A DNA stretch of 64,000 nucleotides from Bog-793 sp035625025. GTDB taxonomy: Bacteria; Actinomycetota; Acidimicrobiia; Acidimicrobiales; Bog-793. How positions within the stretch are numbered: the first letter of the stretch is position 1; each line of letters starts with the position of its first letter. The notes under the pieces were generated by a model, which was given only the letters and a program-made list of their open reading frames with translations, was not told the DNA's origin and did no database searches. The stretch spans positions 22,073 through 86,072 of the forward strand of contig DASPQJ010000056.1 in the NCBI GenBank assembly GCA_035625025.1, in the 5' to 3' direction. The position numbers were made by a program, and so were the translations under genes. Below, piece after piece: positions 7,513-16,314 of this stretch.

Positions 7513-8904
7513 ATGTCAAACGAGATCGAACCGGCGGAGATGGCCGGGAACTCCAATGAGACGCCGCCGGCATCGGGGCGTGAGCGAACGCGGCGCGGCC
7601 GCAGGATCGTCGTTGTCGTCGTCGCGGTCTGCCTCGCCGGGGGCGGCGTGGGAGCGGCGATCGCCGAGTCGGGAAGTTCGAGTGGCCCCTCGACGCCGGC
7701 CGGGGCAGTGGAAACCCTGCTCGACGCCGCCGACCACAGCGACCTTCTCGGCGCGATCGACGCCATCGCGCCCGGCGAGAGGGCCGCGATCGAGCCCGGC
7801 TTCGTCGGTCTCGTGAGTCAGCTCGAACGGTTGGACGTGCTGTCGGCGACGACGAATCTCAACGACGTCGGCGGATTGACCCTGCAGTTCCAGGGCATCA
7901 AGACGAAGACGACGATGCTCAGCTCCAGCGTCGCGGCCGTCGCCATCACAGGCGGTTCCGTGACGAGATCGCTCGACGCGCGAAAACTGCCGATCGGATC
8001 GTTCGTGGAAGGGCTCATCCAGGGCCTGCTTCCCAGCCGGGTCGAAACATCGACGGGACCGGTCGCGACCGGTCCCGAGGCGATCGTGACCGAAAAGGTC
8101 GGGGGGACCTGGTACGTGAGCCTGGGCTACACGATCGCCTACGACGCCCTCCGCGCGGCGGGTCGCCCGGCAGTCCCACCGGCGGCCGCCGAGGCGGTGC
8201 GCGCCACCGGCAGCAGCACTCCCGAAGGCGCGGTGGGCGTGCTCCTGACGGACGCGGTGGCGCTCGATCTGCCCGGACTTCTCGGTGATCTCCCGCCGGG
8301 AGAGATGGGGGCCTTGCAAAGCTACTCGCCGCTCTTTTTGGGCAAGGCGGAGGCGGCACTGGCGAAGGTCCGCTCCCGAGTGACCACCAAGGTCACGGGC
8401 TTCACGGTGTCGAGCTCGGCGGTCACCGGCGGCACGCTCGTCAAAGTTGGCGATCTCGGTCTCTCGGTCCGGTACGAGGGCATCACCATCAACTACAAAG
8501 GTGGCTGCCTGACGTACAGCTACCTTGGTCGCTCGGTCCGGAGGTGCGCGAAGCACGCCGTGTCGTCGGCGGAGGTCCGCAAGATCATCGAGGCGTTCCC
8601 GCCGTCGCTGCGCGGGCTGGTGACGAGCCTCGCGAAGAACCCGCCGGCGATCGGATTCGTCACCGTGCAGGAGGGCGGCCGGTGGTTCGTGAGCCCGGTG
8701 GCGACGTTGCTCGACGACGTCGACGCGAGCCTGGCGATCCTGCGTCCACAGGATCTCGTGGCGATCGCCGCGTTGGCCGAGAACCGCCAAGAGGCGGAGG
8801 CTCTCGCCCGTTCGCTCGAAAAGCTCCTCTTCGGATCCGTGCTGGGGCCGGTGACGGCGACCTCGACTGCGATCGTGTTGCCGGCCACGGCCGCGACGCC
8901 CTGA
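7513..8904 (+). CDS. Membrane-anchored extracytoplasmic protein with two homologous domains
   Basis: This protein has 463 residues. A charged cytoplasmic tail (1-30) precedes one membrane segment (31-51, VVVVVAVCLAGGGVGAAIAE) and a large exported part. The exported part contains an internal duplication. STPAGAVETLLDAADHSDLL near residue 57 is matched by STPEGAVGVLLTDAVALDLP near 236, and each copy ends with a similar hairpin (GGTWYVSLGYTIAYDALRA versus GGRWFVSPVATLLDDVDAS). Two cysteines occur in the second copy (GGCLTYSYLG and RRCAKH). The start is ATG 7513, 11 bases after the upstream membrane gene. No known family is recognised; a ligand-binding or cell-wall role is only a guess. Confidence 0.75.
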   Translation: MSNEIEPAEMAGNSNETPPASGRERTRRGRRIVVVVVAVCLAGGGVGAAIAESGSSSGPSTPAGAVETLLDAADHSDLLGAIDAIAPGERAAIEPGFVGLVSQLERLDVLSATTNLNDVGGLTLQFQGIKTKTTMLSSSVAAVAITGGSVTRSLDARKLPIGSFVEGLIQGLLPSRVETSTGPVATGPEAIVTEKVGGTWYVSLGYTIAYDALRAAGRPAVPPAAAEAVRATGSSTPEGAVGVLLTDAVALDLPGLLGDLPPGEMGALQSYSPLFLGKAEAALAKVRSRVTTKVTGFTVSSSAVTGGTLVKVGDLGLSVRYEGITINYKGGCLTYSYLGRSVRRCAKHAVSSAEVRKIIEAFPPSLRGLVTSLAKNPPAIGFVTVQEGGRWFVSPVATLLDDVDASLAILRPQDLVAIAALAENRQEAEALARSLEKLLFGSVLGPVTATSTAIVLPATAATP

Positions 8905-9354
8905 GAGCGCCACCAGGCGGGACCGACGCGCGGCCCGCGTGAACCGCCCCGACGGCCTGGCAGTGTCTCGAAGGTGACCTGTCGGAACTGGACAAGTCGT
9001 TGCTTGTGGGGCGATCAGTTGCGACAGGCCGGAAGGGCGAGGATGAGACATGCTCGGCATGTCTCGGTTCGGAGAAGTTCGCGTTCGCCTCGCCCGAAAG
9101 AACCTTGGTCGCCGCGACGCTAACGAGCGGACATCTGACTTGCCTGTGGCGGCGCCGATTCTGGCCACACGACGACACCGGGGCGGGTTTTGTCGTCGAG
9201 ACACAGCTTCTCCCGCGCTGGGGGACCCGTCGGGTCGGCGGCGGCCGTTTTTGGTGCTAGACGGAACTCGAGCCACCGATCGGAGCGGCGTCGGACTGCC
9301 GCTTTTTCCAATCTCGGGGCGTATCTTCAGCCGAATCCGGTCGAGGGGCCGAAG
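8905..9354 (+). other. Intergenic stretch without a supported gene
   Basis: About 450 bases follow the duplicated-domain gene. Open frames here are short, arginine/proline-rich and show no conserved motif on either strand. No hairpin with a T-tract and no tRNA-like fold was seen. Confidence 0.5.
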
Positions 9355-9960
9355 ATGAGCATCGGGCGCGGCGAAAGGGGGACGCCGCGGTCCGGGTGGG
9401 CGTTCCGATGGACGCACAAAGGTCAAGGTCGAGGAACCACGTCGGCGAGCGGCAGCAGGGGCACTCGTCATTGCCGTCTTCGCCGGTTTTGTGCCAGTCA
9501 GGCCCGCCGTGGCGGCTTCGACTGAGGTGGCGCACGGCGAGGTCGAAGGCGCATCGGCGTAGATTTCCCGACGAACGACCGGTGCGGGACCGGTGTCGTT
9601 TCCGCCTTCGCTCTCGGGTCGCTCACCGCGCGGCGCGGGATCCAGCCCGCCTACACGGTCGACATCCTGTATCGCCGGCTTACCGGATCGCCAGAGCGCG
9701 CGGCTGCGCGGATCAATGCCCGGATCGTCGCCTTCGTGGGCCGCCCGGCGCCGAGATTCGAGCACGAGTCGATGGCCAGCTGGGGCTTTCCCCGTCCGCT
9801 GCTTACGGTCCTCGACGTTGGTCGGCTCGGTGACCACGGATATTGAGAGCCGACTGGTTTTCGCCGTGAGCTTGGCCGAGCGACTCGCCAGCTTCTACCA
9901 TGGCTGGCGGTTCCGGAGCCCTTCGATGACCGGTTTTCCTGCTTACGGCGACCGGACGGA
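9355..9960 (+). pseudogene. Probable decayed gene for a secreted protein
   Basis: Fragments in different frames look like one exported protein. A signal-peptide-like AAGALVIAVFAGFVPVRPAV ending AAS (about 9445-9505) is followed after a stop by VSAFALGSLTARRGIQPAYT and VDILYRRLTGSPERAAARIN ARIVAFV (about 9600-9740). A final piece LVFAVSLAERLASFYHGW is near 9855. The pattern Y-x-V-D-I-x-Y followed by AA-x-IN-x-RI is reminiscent of DUF3298/RsiV-type domains, but this is speculative. Two or more frame breaks and an in-frame stop argue that it is not expressed. Confidence 0.35.
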
Positions 9961-10321
9961 GTGGTGACAGACGAAGAGCCGGCCGGTCCGCCCGCCGTTT
10001 GACTCTGTGCGACCCAGCCGCCAAGACTCACGACAGGGTCCGGGCTCGCGGTGCCCGGCGGCGATGGCAGAGACGGGACAGCTCCAGGGGGGGTTGACCA
10101 GCGATGAGATTTCGGTCCGGTCTCACGCCCGGCGGTCCGACCCGGCCGTGCGAGGTTGGCTCCGTCCGGGAAGCCCAGCGAGCTCGATGCGGGCTGCGGG
10201 CACCCTCGCGAAGAGCTGGGGTCGCCGACCTGTCTTCGGGAAGCGGCGCAAGTACGTTGGATTGGCCCACGCCGATCACGGCCCGGGCCGCCGGTCAGAG
10301 CTTTTGAGATAGGAGACGACC
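9961..10321 (+). other. Intergenic region upstream of the radical SAM genes
   Basis: About 360 bases with no supported frame. The only clear element is the ribosome-binding site TAGGAG, about seven bases before ATG 10322. Any promoter of the radical SAM cluster should lie here, but no convincing -35/-10 pair was found. Confidence 0.5.
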
Positions 10322-11875
10322 ATGCGTGTCCGACTCGTCGAGCCCCGGCCGGCCGGCCACAACGTCTACGACCTCGCGCTCCTGCCCCGTCTCGGGTTGC
10401 CGCTCATGGGGAAGATGCTCACCGACGCCGGCCACGACGTGCGCGTCTACTGCGAGATGCTCTCTCCCGTCGACCTCGAAGACTGCCTGCACGCCGATCT
10501 CGTCGGCATCTCGTCGACCACGGCCACGTCGCTGAACGCCTACCGCCTCGCCGACCTCCTCACCGACGCGGGCGTGCCGGTCGTGTTCGGGGGTCCGCAC
10601 GTGACCTTCCAGGCCGACGAGGCGCTCGGCCACGCGCCGTTCGTCGTGCGCGGCGAGGGCGAGGCGACGATGCTGGAACTCGTCACGGCACTGGACCGGG
10701 GAACGCCGCTCCAGTCCGTTCTCGGCCTGTCGCACCTGTCTGACGGCGGCGAGCCGCTCCACAACCCGGCCCGCCCCCGCTGCAGCCAGCAGGACTTCGA
10801 ACGCCTGCCGATCCCAGACTTGACCCTCATCGAGGGGCACGGGCGGATGAAGACGAAGCCGCTCATGACGCAGTGGGGCTGCCCGTTCGACTGCGAGTTC
10901 TGCGGGGTCACCGCGATGTTCTCCCGGGCGGTTCGTCATCGGCGCGTCGACCAGGTGATCGCGGAGCTCGCCGGCCTCCGGGCGGAGCAGGTCTTCTTCC
11001 ATGACGACAACTTCGTCGTGAACAAGGCCCGGTCTGCCGGGTTGCTCAACGCCATGCTCGACACCGGAAACACTCCCCGGTGGTTCGCCCAGGTTCGTTC
11101 GGAAACCGCCCTCCGTTCGCTCGCCCATCAAGAGGTGGACGACGAATTCCTCAGCCTGATGCGTCGGGCCGGTTGTCAGATGGTGATGATCGGCATCGAG
11201 GCGATCACCGACGAGGGGCTTGCCGAGATCGGCAAGCGCCAGCGGGTCTCGATGATCGAGCAGGCGGTGCGCGCCTTCCACGACCACCACATCGCGGTCC
11301 ACGGGATGTTCGTCGCCGGCCTCGACACCGATACCGCCGGGAGCGCCGAAGCGATCGCCGCCTTCGCCCGTCGGCTGCACATCGACACGTTCCAGCTGAT
11401 GGTCGAGACCCCCCTACCCGGGACGAGGCTGTGGGACCGCATCTCCGAAGAGAACCGGTTGTTGAGCGATGATTGGTCGCTGTTCGACGGGCACCACGTC
11501 GTCATGCAGCCCGCACAGATGACGCCCCTCGAGCTCCAGCTCGGCGTCTTGAAGGCGATGCGCCGCTTCTACTCCTGGCCGACGATCCTTCGCGGCGGGA
11601 TCGCCGGTGTGTTGCGCCATCTCCCGTCGTTCACCGTCGCGGCAAGGCCCGCTTTCATCCGCCGTCTCCCGACGCTCGCCCGGGTCGCCTGGGCACAGCG
11701 CTGGGAGGACGTGGCACCGACTTTGCGCGCGGCCCTTTCCGAGAAGATGCGGGCCCGGGTGAGCTCGGCGATGTGGCTGCCGGCGCTGCGCTTCTACGCC
11801 CGCCGCCAGATCGCCGCCTGGTCCGCCGAGGAGCGCTCCCGGGCGTATCTCGCCCGCCTCGCCTCGGGGACGTGA
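10322..11875 (+). CDS. B12-binding-domain radical SAM protein
   Basis: This 517-residue protein has an N-terminal Rossmann-like cobalamin-binding domain (residues 1-125: LLPRLGLPLMGKMLTDAGHD, ADLVGISSTTATSLNAYRLA, GVPVVFGGPHVTFQADEAL). A radical SAM barrel follows, with Cys187-x3-Cys191-x2-Cys194 (GCPFDCEFC) binding the 4Fe-4S cluster. The C-terminus (about 380-517) is helical and arginine-rich. The N-domain lacks the DxHxxG loop, so any cobalamin would bind without a protein histidine ligand, as in BchE-type enzymes. Such enzymes do radical methylations, ring closures or rearrangements. The substrate cannot be read. A strong ribosome-binding site precedes ATG. A second radical SAM gene follows. 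Confidence 0.9.
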   Translation: MRVRLVEPRPAGHNVYDLALLPRLGLPLMGKMLTDAGHDVRVYCEMLSPVDLEDCLHADLVGISSTTATSLNAYRLADLLTDAGVPVVFGGPHVTFQADEALGHAPFVVRGEGEATMLELVTALDRGTPLQSVLGLSHLSDGGEPLHNPARPRCSQQDFERLPIPDLTLIEGHGRMKTKPLMTQWGCPFDCEFCGVTAMFSRAVRHRRVDQVIAELAGLRAEQVFFHDDNFVVNKARSAGLLNAMLDTGNTPRWFAQVRSETALRSLAHQEVDDEFLSLMRRAGCQMVMIGIEAITDEGLAEIGKRQRVSMIEQAVRAFHDHHIAVHGMFVAGLDTDTAGSAEAIAAFARRLHIDTFQLMVETPLPGTRLWDRISEENRLLSDDWSLFDGHHVVMQPAQMTPLELQLGVLKAMRRFYSWPTILRGGIAGVLRHLPSFTVAARPAFIRRLPTLARVAWAQRWEDVAPTLRAALSEKMRARVSSAMWLPALRFYARRQIAAWSAEERSRAYLARLASGT

Positions 11876-11960
11876 CCGTCGCCGCCTCGGCGGTTCGGCG
11901 GTGCAGCTCGCGCGCGCAGGCGGTGCGGAACGCGTCGACGGAAGGGGGCGCGGGCAGGCC

Positions 11961-13232
11961 GTGAGCGGTCGCGAGCCGGTCGTCGTCATGGCGAAGCCCG
12001 TCGGGCCGGTGTGCAACTTCGACTGCGGCTACTGCTACTACCTCGGCAAGACGAACCTCTTTCCGCCGGGTGAGCGGTACCGGATGGGTCACGACGTGCT
12101 CGAGGCCTACGTGCGGGCCTTCATCGCCGCGAGCCCCGGCCCGGTCGTCAACTTCGTCTGGCACGGCGGGGAACCGACGCTCGCCGGGACGTCGTTCTAC
12201 GCCGCCGCGCTGGCGCTCCAGGAGAAGTACCTGCCGGAGGGTTGGAGCTGCGCGAACAACCTCCAGACGAACGGCAGTCTCCTCGACGACGCCTGGTGCG
12301 CCTTCCTCGCCGAGCACCGGTTCAGCGTCGGGATCAGCATCGACGGTCCCGCCTTCCTCCACGACGCCGGCCGACCGGACCGGCGCGGTCGCCCGACCCA
12401 TGACCGGGTGATGCGGGGCCTGCGCAACCTGCGCGCCCGCGGGATCGAGCCCGACGTGCTCTGCACCCTCAATGCCAACAACGCCCCCCATCCGATCGAG
12501 GTCTACCGGTTCTTTCTCGCCGAGCGCGTCCGCTGGCTGCAGTTCCTGCCGGTCGTGAGTCGGGACGCCGCGGGAAACGTCTCGCCCTGGTCCGTTTCCC
12601 CCGAGGCGATGGGGGAGTTCCTGTGCACGATCTTCGACGAATGGGTCCGCCACGACGTGGGTCGCATCGGCGTGCAGAACTTCCTCGAAAGCCTCCTCGT
12701 CGCGACCGGCGAGTCCGCCAACCTCTGCATCGTCGCCGAGACCTGTGGACGAGTCCTCGCCGTCGAGCACGACGGGGGTGTCTATGCCTGCGATCACTTC
12801 GTCGACCCCGCCCACCGCCTCGGCGACGTGACAGCCGACGGGATCGGCGCGCTCGTCGAGGGTCCCGCCCAGCGGGCCTTCGGCGACGCCAAGCGCGACT
12901 TCCTGCCGGCGTGCTGCCGGACGTGTCCGGTCCGCGTCTACTGCAACGGGGGCTGCCCGAAGGACCGATTCGTCGCCGCACCGGACGGCGAGACGGGACT
13001 CAACTACCTGTGCCCGGGATACCAACGATTCTTCGGCCACGTTCAGCCCTACCTCGAACGCATGGCCGGCCACGCCCGAGCCGGACGGTCCCCGGCGGTG
13101 ATCATGGGGGAGCTCGAGGCCGTCGAGCACGACGAGCGGCAGTTGTGGCGCGACACCGCGCGCAACGACCCCTGCCCGTGCGGAAGCGGCGCCAAGTACA
13201 AGCACTGCTGTCTGGCGAAGCGGCGGGGCTGA
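11961..13232 (+). CDS. SPASM-type radical SAM (anaerobic sulfatase maturase-like) with SEC-C tail
   Basis: This 423-residue protein starts at GTG 11961, with GGAAGGGGG upstream. It begins VMAKPVGPVCNFDCGYCYYL, where Cys18, Cys22 and Cys25 ligate the radical SAM cluster. Next come the SAM-binding HGGEPTLAG, NLQTNGSLLDD and GISIDGPAFLHD. The Cys-rich C-terminal half (CGRVLAVEHDGGVYACDHFV, CCRTCPVRVYCNGGCPKDRF) provides the auxiliary clusters of SPASM enzymes. This is the architecture of sulfatase maturases, which oxidise Cys or Ser to formylglycine. The extreme C-terminus is a SEC-C zinc motif (PCPCGSGAKYKHCC). No sulfatase gene lies in the window, so the target protein is unknown. Confidence 0.9.
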   Translation: MSGREPVVVMAKPVGPVCNFDCGYCYYLGKTNLFPPGERYRMGHDVLEAYVRAFIAASPGPVVNFVWHGGEPTLAGTSFYAAALALQEKYLPEGWSCANNLQTNGSLLDDAWCAFLAEHRFSVGISIDGPAFLHDAGRPDRRGRPTHDRVMRGLRNLRARGIEPDVLCTLNANNAPHPIEVYRFFLAERVRWLQFLPVVSRDAAGNVSPWSVSPEAMGEFLCTIFDEWVRHDVGRIGVQNFLESLLVATGESANLCIVAETCGRVLAVEHDGGVYACDHFVDPAHRLGDVTADGIGALVEGPAQRAFGDAKRDFLPACCRTCPVRVYCNGGCPKDRFVAAPDGETGLNYLCPGYQRFFGHVQPYLERMAGHARAGRSPAVIMGELEAVEHDERQLWRDTARNDPCPCGSGAKYKHCCLAKRRG

Positions 13233-13339
13233 TCCGCCCAGCGCGGCCGGAGCGATGGTCCGCCGGACGGGCTCCGACCCCGGCTTCGTGGTCGGCCCGT
13301 CCAAGGCGCGCCGGCCGTCCCGCTAGCATCGACGCTCCG

Positions 13340-14074
13340 ATGCCGGGATCTGTCGCCTTCATCTGTGCGATGCCCCTCGAGCTCGCCCCGTTGCGGCGCA
13401 GACTCTCGCTCCGAAGGACCCGCCTCGGACCACTCGTCGTCTACTCCGGAGCGCTCGCCGGCCGACCGGTGGTGGCGATTTCCACGGGCATGGGCGCCGA
13501 GCTTGCCACGAAAGGCCTGGAACGACTCCTCGAGGCGGTCGAGGTCGCCCGCGTCGTCGTCGTCGGCATCACCGGCGCCCTGGCGGCCGAGACGCCGATC
13601 GGCGCACTCGTCCAGCCAGAAGTGGTCGTCGACGCCGCCAGCGGAGCCGAATACCAACCGGACCGGCTCGGCGACGCCGAGCCGAGCGGCAAGATGTGGA
13701 CGACGCACGAGCTCATCACGGATCTCGCCGTCATCGCCCGGTTGCGCACCGAAGGCGTCGTCTCGTTGGACATGGAGACGGCGGCGATCGCCGCAACCTG
13801 TGCGCGACGCCGCATCCCGTGGTCGGTGTTTCGCGCGATCAGCGACCGGGCGAGCGACGCCAGTCTCGATGACGAGGTGTTCGGGTTGATCAACCCCGAC
13901 GGCTCGTACCGACCCGGGGCGATCGCAACGTACTTCGTGCGGCATCCGGGCCGTGTTCCGGCCGTCGTCCGCGTGTCCCGGGACGCGAAGCTCGCGGCCG
14001 AGCGAGCCGCCGCGGCCGCCGTCGGGGCGCTGGCGCACGCGCCGCCAGCCGGAGCGGCTCCGTCCGAAACCTGA
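13340..14074 (+). CDS. Nucleoside phosphorylase / MTA-SAH nucleosidase-like protein
   Basis: This 244-residue protein belongs to the PNP_UDP_1 superfamily. It opens FICAMPLELAPL, with the glutamate typical of MTA/SAH nucleosidases. It continues with VVAISTGMGAELATKGLERL and VVVGITGALAAETPIGALVQ, the substrate-binding VSLDMETAAIAATC, and the catalytic-Asp region VFRAISDRASDASL. Such enzymes remove adenine from 5'-methylthioadenosine, S-adenosylhomocysteine and, in several bacteria, 5'-deoxyadenosine. The last two are products of radical SAM and methyltransfer reactions. It follows two radical SAM genes by 107 bases, so by-product clearance for them is a reasonable inference. Confidence 0.8.
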   Translation: MPGSVAFICAMPLELAPLRRRLSLRRTRLGPLVVYSGALAGRPVVAISTGMGAELATKGLERLLEAVEVARVVVVGITGALAAETPIGALVQPEVVVDAASGAEYQPDRLGDAEPSGKMWTTHELITDLAVIARLRTEGVVSLDMETAAIAATCARRRIPWSVFRAISDRASDASLDDEVFGLINPDGSYRPGAIATYFVRHPGRVPAVVRVSRDAKLAAERAAAAAVGALAHAPPAGAAPSET

Positions 14075-14208
14075 GGGGGGAGCCGGCCGCGACGGTTGCC
14101 TCTCGGCGTGAGCCGCCAGGCGACGCTCGTCTGGCGAGACCCGAAGAATTCGTTGGGGGGGTTCGCGGCCGGATGGTTGAGAACTGCCCGAACGGTGGCG
14201 CGCGCCGG

Positions 14209-14655
14209 TCAGGCGGGCGGCGGCGCCCCGGCGGGTTCGGGCCGTTCGGGGGCCTCACGTCGCGGTCCGGTTCTTCTCGTCCGATGCGCGCCGCGCTGTG
14301 CCGGGCGGGGCCCTCGGGCCCGGAGGCGCAGTTGCAGGATCCGTGCCGCGCCCGCAAGCACGACGAACAGACCGCCGATGACCGCGGCGAAAAGAAGCGC
14401 CACTCCCTGGGGAAGATGGCCGTGCAGCCCGAAGAAGGCGACGCGGGCGGTCTGGCCGTTCTCGAGGATGAAGACGAGAAGGACGAGCAGGACGACCAGT
14501 CCCACGACGACCGAGGCCCAGTAGCCGCTGGTCCGGGTGTGGGAAGCCGGCGAAGGCTGCGCCGTGGTGGGTTGGACTTGTGGCTCGCTCGGCGCCGCTT
14601 GCGACGACGACTCGTTCGGCTCGCCCTGTCCGGCCGGGTTCCCGGTGTCAGTCAT
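14209..14655 (-). CDS. LapA-domain (DUF1049) membrane protein
   Basis: This 148-residue protein has a Gln/Pro/Ser-rich cytoplasmic N-terminus (1-45). Two membrane helices follow: WASVVVGLVVLLVLLVFILE (about 47-66) and VALLFAAVIGGLFVVLAGAA (about 84-103). The linker ENGQTARVAFFGLHGHLPQG is characteristic of LapA/YciS proteins, and the tail is basic. LapA in Escherichia coli takes part in envelope lipopolysaccharide assembly, but in actinobacteria the role of this domain is unknown. The gene converges on the nucleosidase gene. Confidence 0.8.
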   Translation of the reverse strand: MTDTGNPAGQGEPNESSSQAAPSEPQVQPTTAQPSPASHTRTSGYWASVVVGLVVLLVLLVFILENGQTARVAFFGLHGHLPQGVALLFAAVIGGLFVVLAGAARILQLRLRARGPRPAQRGAHRTRRTGPRREAPERPEPAGAPPPA

Positions 14656-15036
14656 ATCGTGCCGCCGAGTGTAGGCGCGATCGCTTTTCCGTCCCGGGGC
14701 CAATTCCGACTCAAGCTGTGGCGTCTCCCGAGGAACAGTCGCCCTCGTTGCCGCCGAGCGACGCGCTGATCCGGGCGAGCAGCGTCGGGACCCCGTCACT
14801 CGCCCGTTCGAGCATCGCCGAGAACCGTTTCCGGTCGTCGCCGAGTCCGCCGCCGAACTCCTCCGGCGGTTCCGGTTTCCGGTCCCGCCGAAGATGGCTC
14901 TCGGCGCGGCTACTCGCCTCGATTCCCCGCCGACTGGATGCCGTTTGGCGGGGACGAGCGGGGAGCTCGTGACGACAGATGGTTGGCCACGAAGCAAGCG
15001 CGCAAACTTGCCGTGGCGCCCGGGTGCTGCCGGATC
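14656..15036 (+). other. Intergenic region without a supported gene
   Basis: About 380 bases between two minus-strand genes. Open frames are short and repetitive in arginine, serine and proline. A GCC-rich inverted repeat (CCGCCG..CGGCGG near 14850-14872) has no T-tract. The promoter of the LapA gene should lie at the low-coordinate end. Confidence 0.45.
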
Positions 15037-15336
15037 TCAGTGGCGGTGGGCGTTCCCAACGCTATTCAGCCACTCAACCTTCGACGGTTGGGGCGCTTCG
15101 GCCTGGGCGAATGCCGGGCCGAGCTGGGCGCGCACGAACTCTTCCTGATCGGCCCGGGATGCCCACACCTCGACGACGACCAATTTGTCGCCGGCTTCCC
15201 CGGCGGTGTGGCTGAGCATGCCCTTCGGCCAGTGCTCCCAATCGGATGTGCCGTCGAAGCCGAGGATGTGGTTCACCTTGTTGTAGATGTCGACCGCGTT
15301 CGGTGCGGAGAATTCGAGAACGATGACGTCGGCCAC
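15037..15336 (-). CDS. Small dimeric alpha/beta-barrel-like protein
   Basis: This 99-residue protein starts at GTG 15336. The sequence VADVIVLEFSAPNAVDIYNK, HWPKGMLSHTAGEAGDKLVV, VEVWASRADQEEFVRAQLGP and KVEWLNSVGNAHRH has the beta-alpha-beta pattern of antibiotic-biosynthesis-monooxygenase-like (ferredoxin-fold) proteins. Many of these are cofactor-free oxygenases or simple binding proteins, so no reaction is assigned. Codons upstream of GTG 15336 are not conserved-looking, which is why the longer frame to 15444 is rejected. It stands alone. Confidence 0.65.
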   Translation of the reverse strand: MADVIVLEFSAPNAVDIYNKVNHILGFDGTSDWEHWPKGMLSHTAGEAGDKLVVVEVWASRADQEEFVRAQLGPAFAQAEAPQPSKVEWLNSVGNAHRH

Positions 15337-15543
15337 CGGGCCCCCTTGGTCGTTGTTCGGGTTGGAAACCTGCAATCGGGATGACCCTAACGGCGGCGGA
15401 GCATCGTCCGGTCGGCGGGGACAGACCAGCCAAGAACTGGGCATATGTGGCCGAAAGGTCGGGAATCGCAGGCGGGAACCAGGATGCGCGTCCGAGGCAC
15501 CGCGTTTCGCCGCGGTCCTTCGCCGCTCCTAGACTCCACGAGC

Positions 15544-16077
15544 GTGACGGACGAGAAGGAGAGGGCAGAGGCGGAACGTGTCCTCGACGCCTCAGCGTCG
15601 AGTGCTTCTGCGACCGGCGGTGGAGAGTTGGACGAAGGCCCCAGTTCCGCGACCGAGACGCGCCAGAGCAAAGGCCACTGGGTGTTCATTCTGGTCGTTG
15701 TCGTGGTCGTGCTCGCCGACGCCGCCGTGCTGTCGGTGAAGTTTCTCTTCACGCACCCGCAGGCGGCACCGAGCGGCCTCCCGCCAGGTGTCTCGCTCGC
15801 GGCCTTCGAAGGGCGTATCGAACAGCAGGTCCGCTCCCGGGCAAAAGACGGCTTCGGCGTCGCCTCGGCGCGCTCGGCGCGCTGCTTCATGGGTTCGGCA
15901 TGGGCGAAGGGCCAGCAGTTCACCTGCGTCGTGTACGACTCGCGCGGAACCTATCTCGGCGAGGTCACCGGCACGGTCGGCGCGAACCGGGGCAAGAAGC
16001 CCTCCTGGTACAGCCTGTGGACGCCGACCTCGAAGAGCGGCACGACGACAACAAGTCCGACGACGTCTCATTCGTGA
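15544..16077 (+). CDS. Membrane-anchored protein with DUF4333-like extracellular domain
   Basis: This 177-residue protein starts at GTG 15544. An acidic, serine-rich cytoplasmic part (1-45) precedes one membrane helix (46-66, WVFILVVVVVVLADAAVLSV). The extracytoplasmic domain has the paired-cysteine pattern SARCFMGSAWAKGQQFTC followed by VVYDSRGTYLGEVTGTVG. This resembles DUF4333, where C-x-n-G-x-x-F-x-C closes a small beta domain. The tail is Thr/Ser-rich. Function is unknown. There is no clear operon partner. Confidence 0.65.
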   Translation: MTDEKERAEAERVLDASASSASATGGGELDEGPSSATETRQSKGHWVFILVVVVVVLADAAVLSVKFLFTHPQAAPSGLPPGVSLAAFEGRIEQQVRSRAKDGFGVASARSARCFMGSAWAKGQQFTCVVYDSRGTYLGEVTGTVGANRGKKPSWYSLWTPTSKSGTTTTSPTTSHS

Positions 16078-16220
16078 CGTACCGTTCACCGTCGGCGAAA
16101 CGCGCGTGAAGGATCTGGCACCCTGATTGGGGTCTCTGAAGGGCTGCGGCGAGCAACGCCGGTCGGACTTGGACAGGCGAAGAACCAACCCGGAACCGCC
16201 GCGACAGATCTGAGCCTGGC

Positions 16221-16247
16221 GGAGGCGGCACCGGGAATCGAACCGGG
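16221..16247 (-). repeat. Degenerate copy of the tRNA-Cys 3' end
   Basis: These 27 bases match the T-arm and acceptor end of the tRNA-Cys gene at 17446-17472 in the same orientation, with five mismatches (core GAATCGAAC is identical). No anticodon arm or 5' half is present next to it, and CCA is replaced by CCG. It is a tRNA fragment. The position, 1.2 kb past the 3' end of the intact gene, is what a tRNA-targeting integrase can leave behind, but decay of a second tRNA is an equal possibility. Confidence 0.5.
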
Positions 16248-16314
16248 AGGGCGCGGCAGGGTGCCAGGACAGACGCGGCGGGAGCTTGCGCCGGCGAAGA
16301 CGAGCTTCTCGAGG

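Noticed and set aside
7516..9837. A 773-codon open frame on the minus strand
   Set aside because: It runs antisense to the duplicated-domain gene, has arginine-rich low-complexity composition and no motif.
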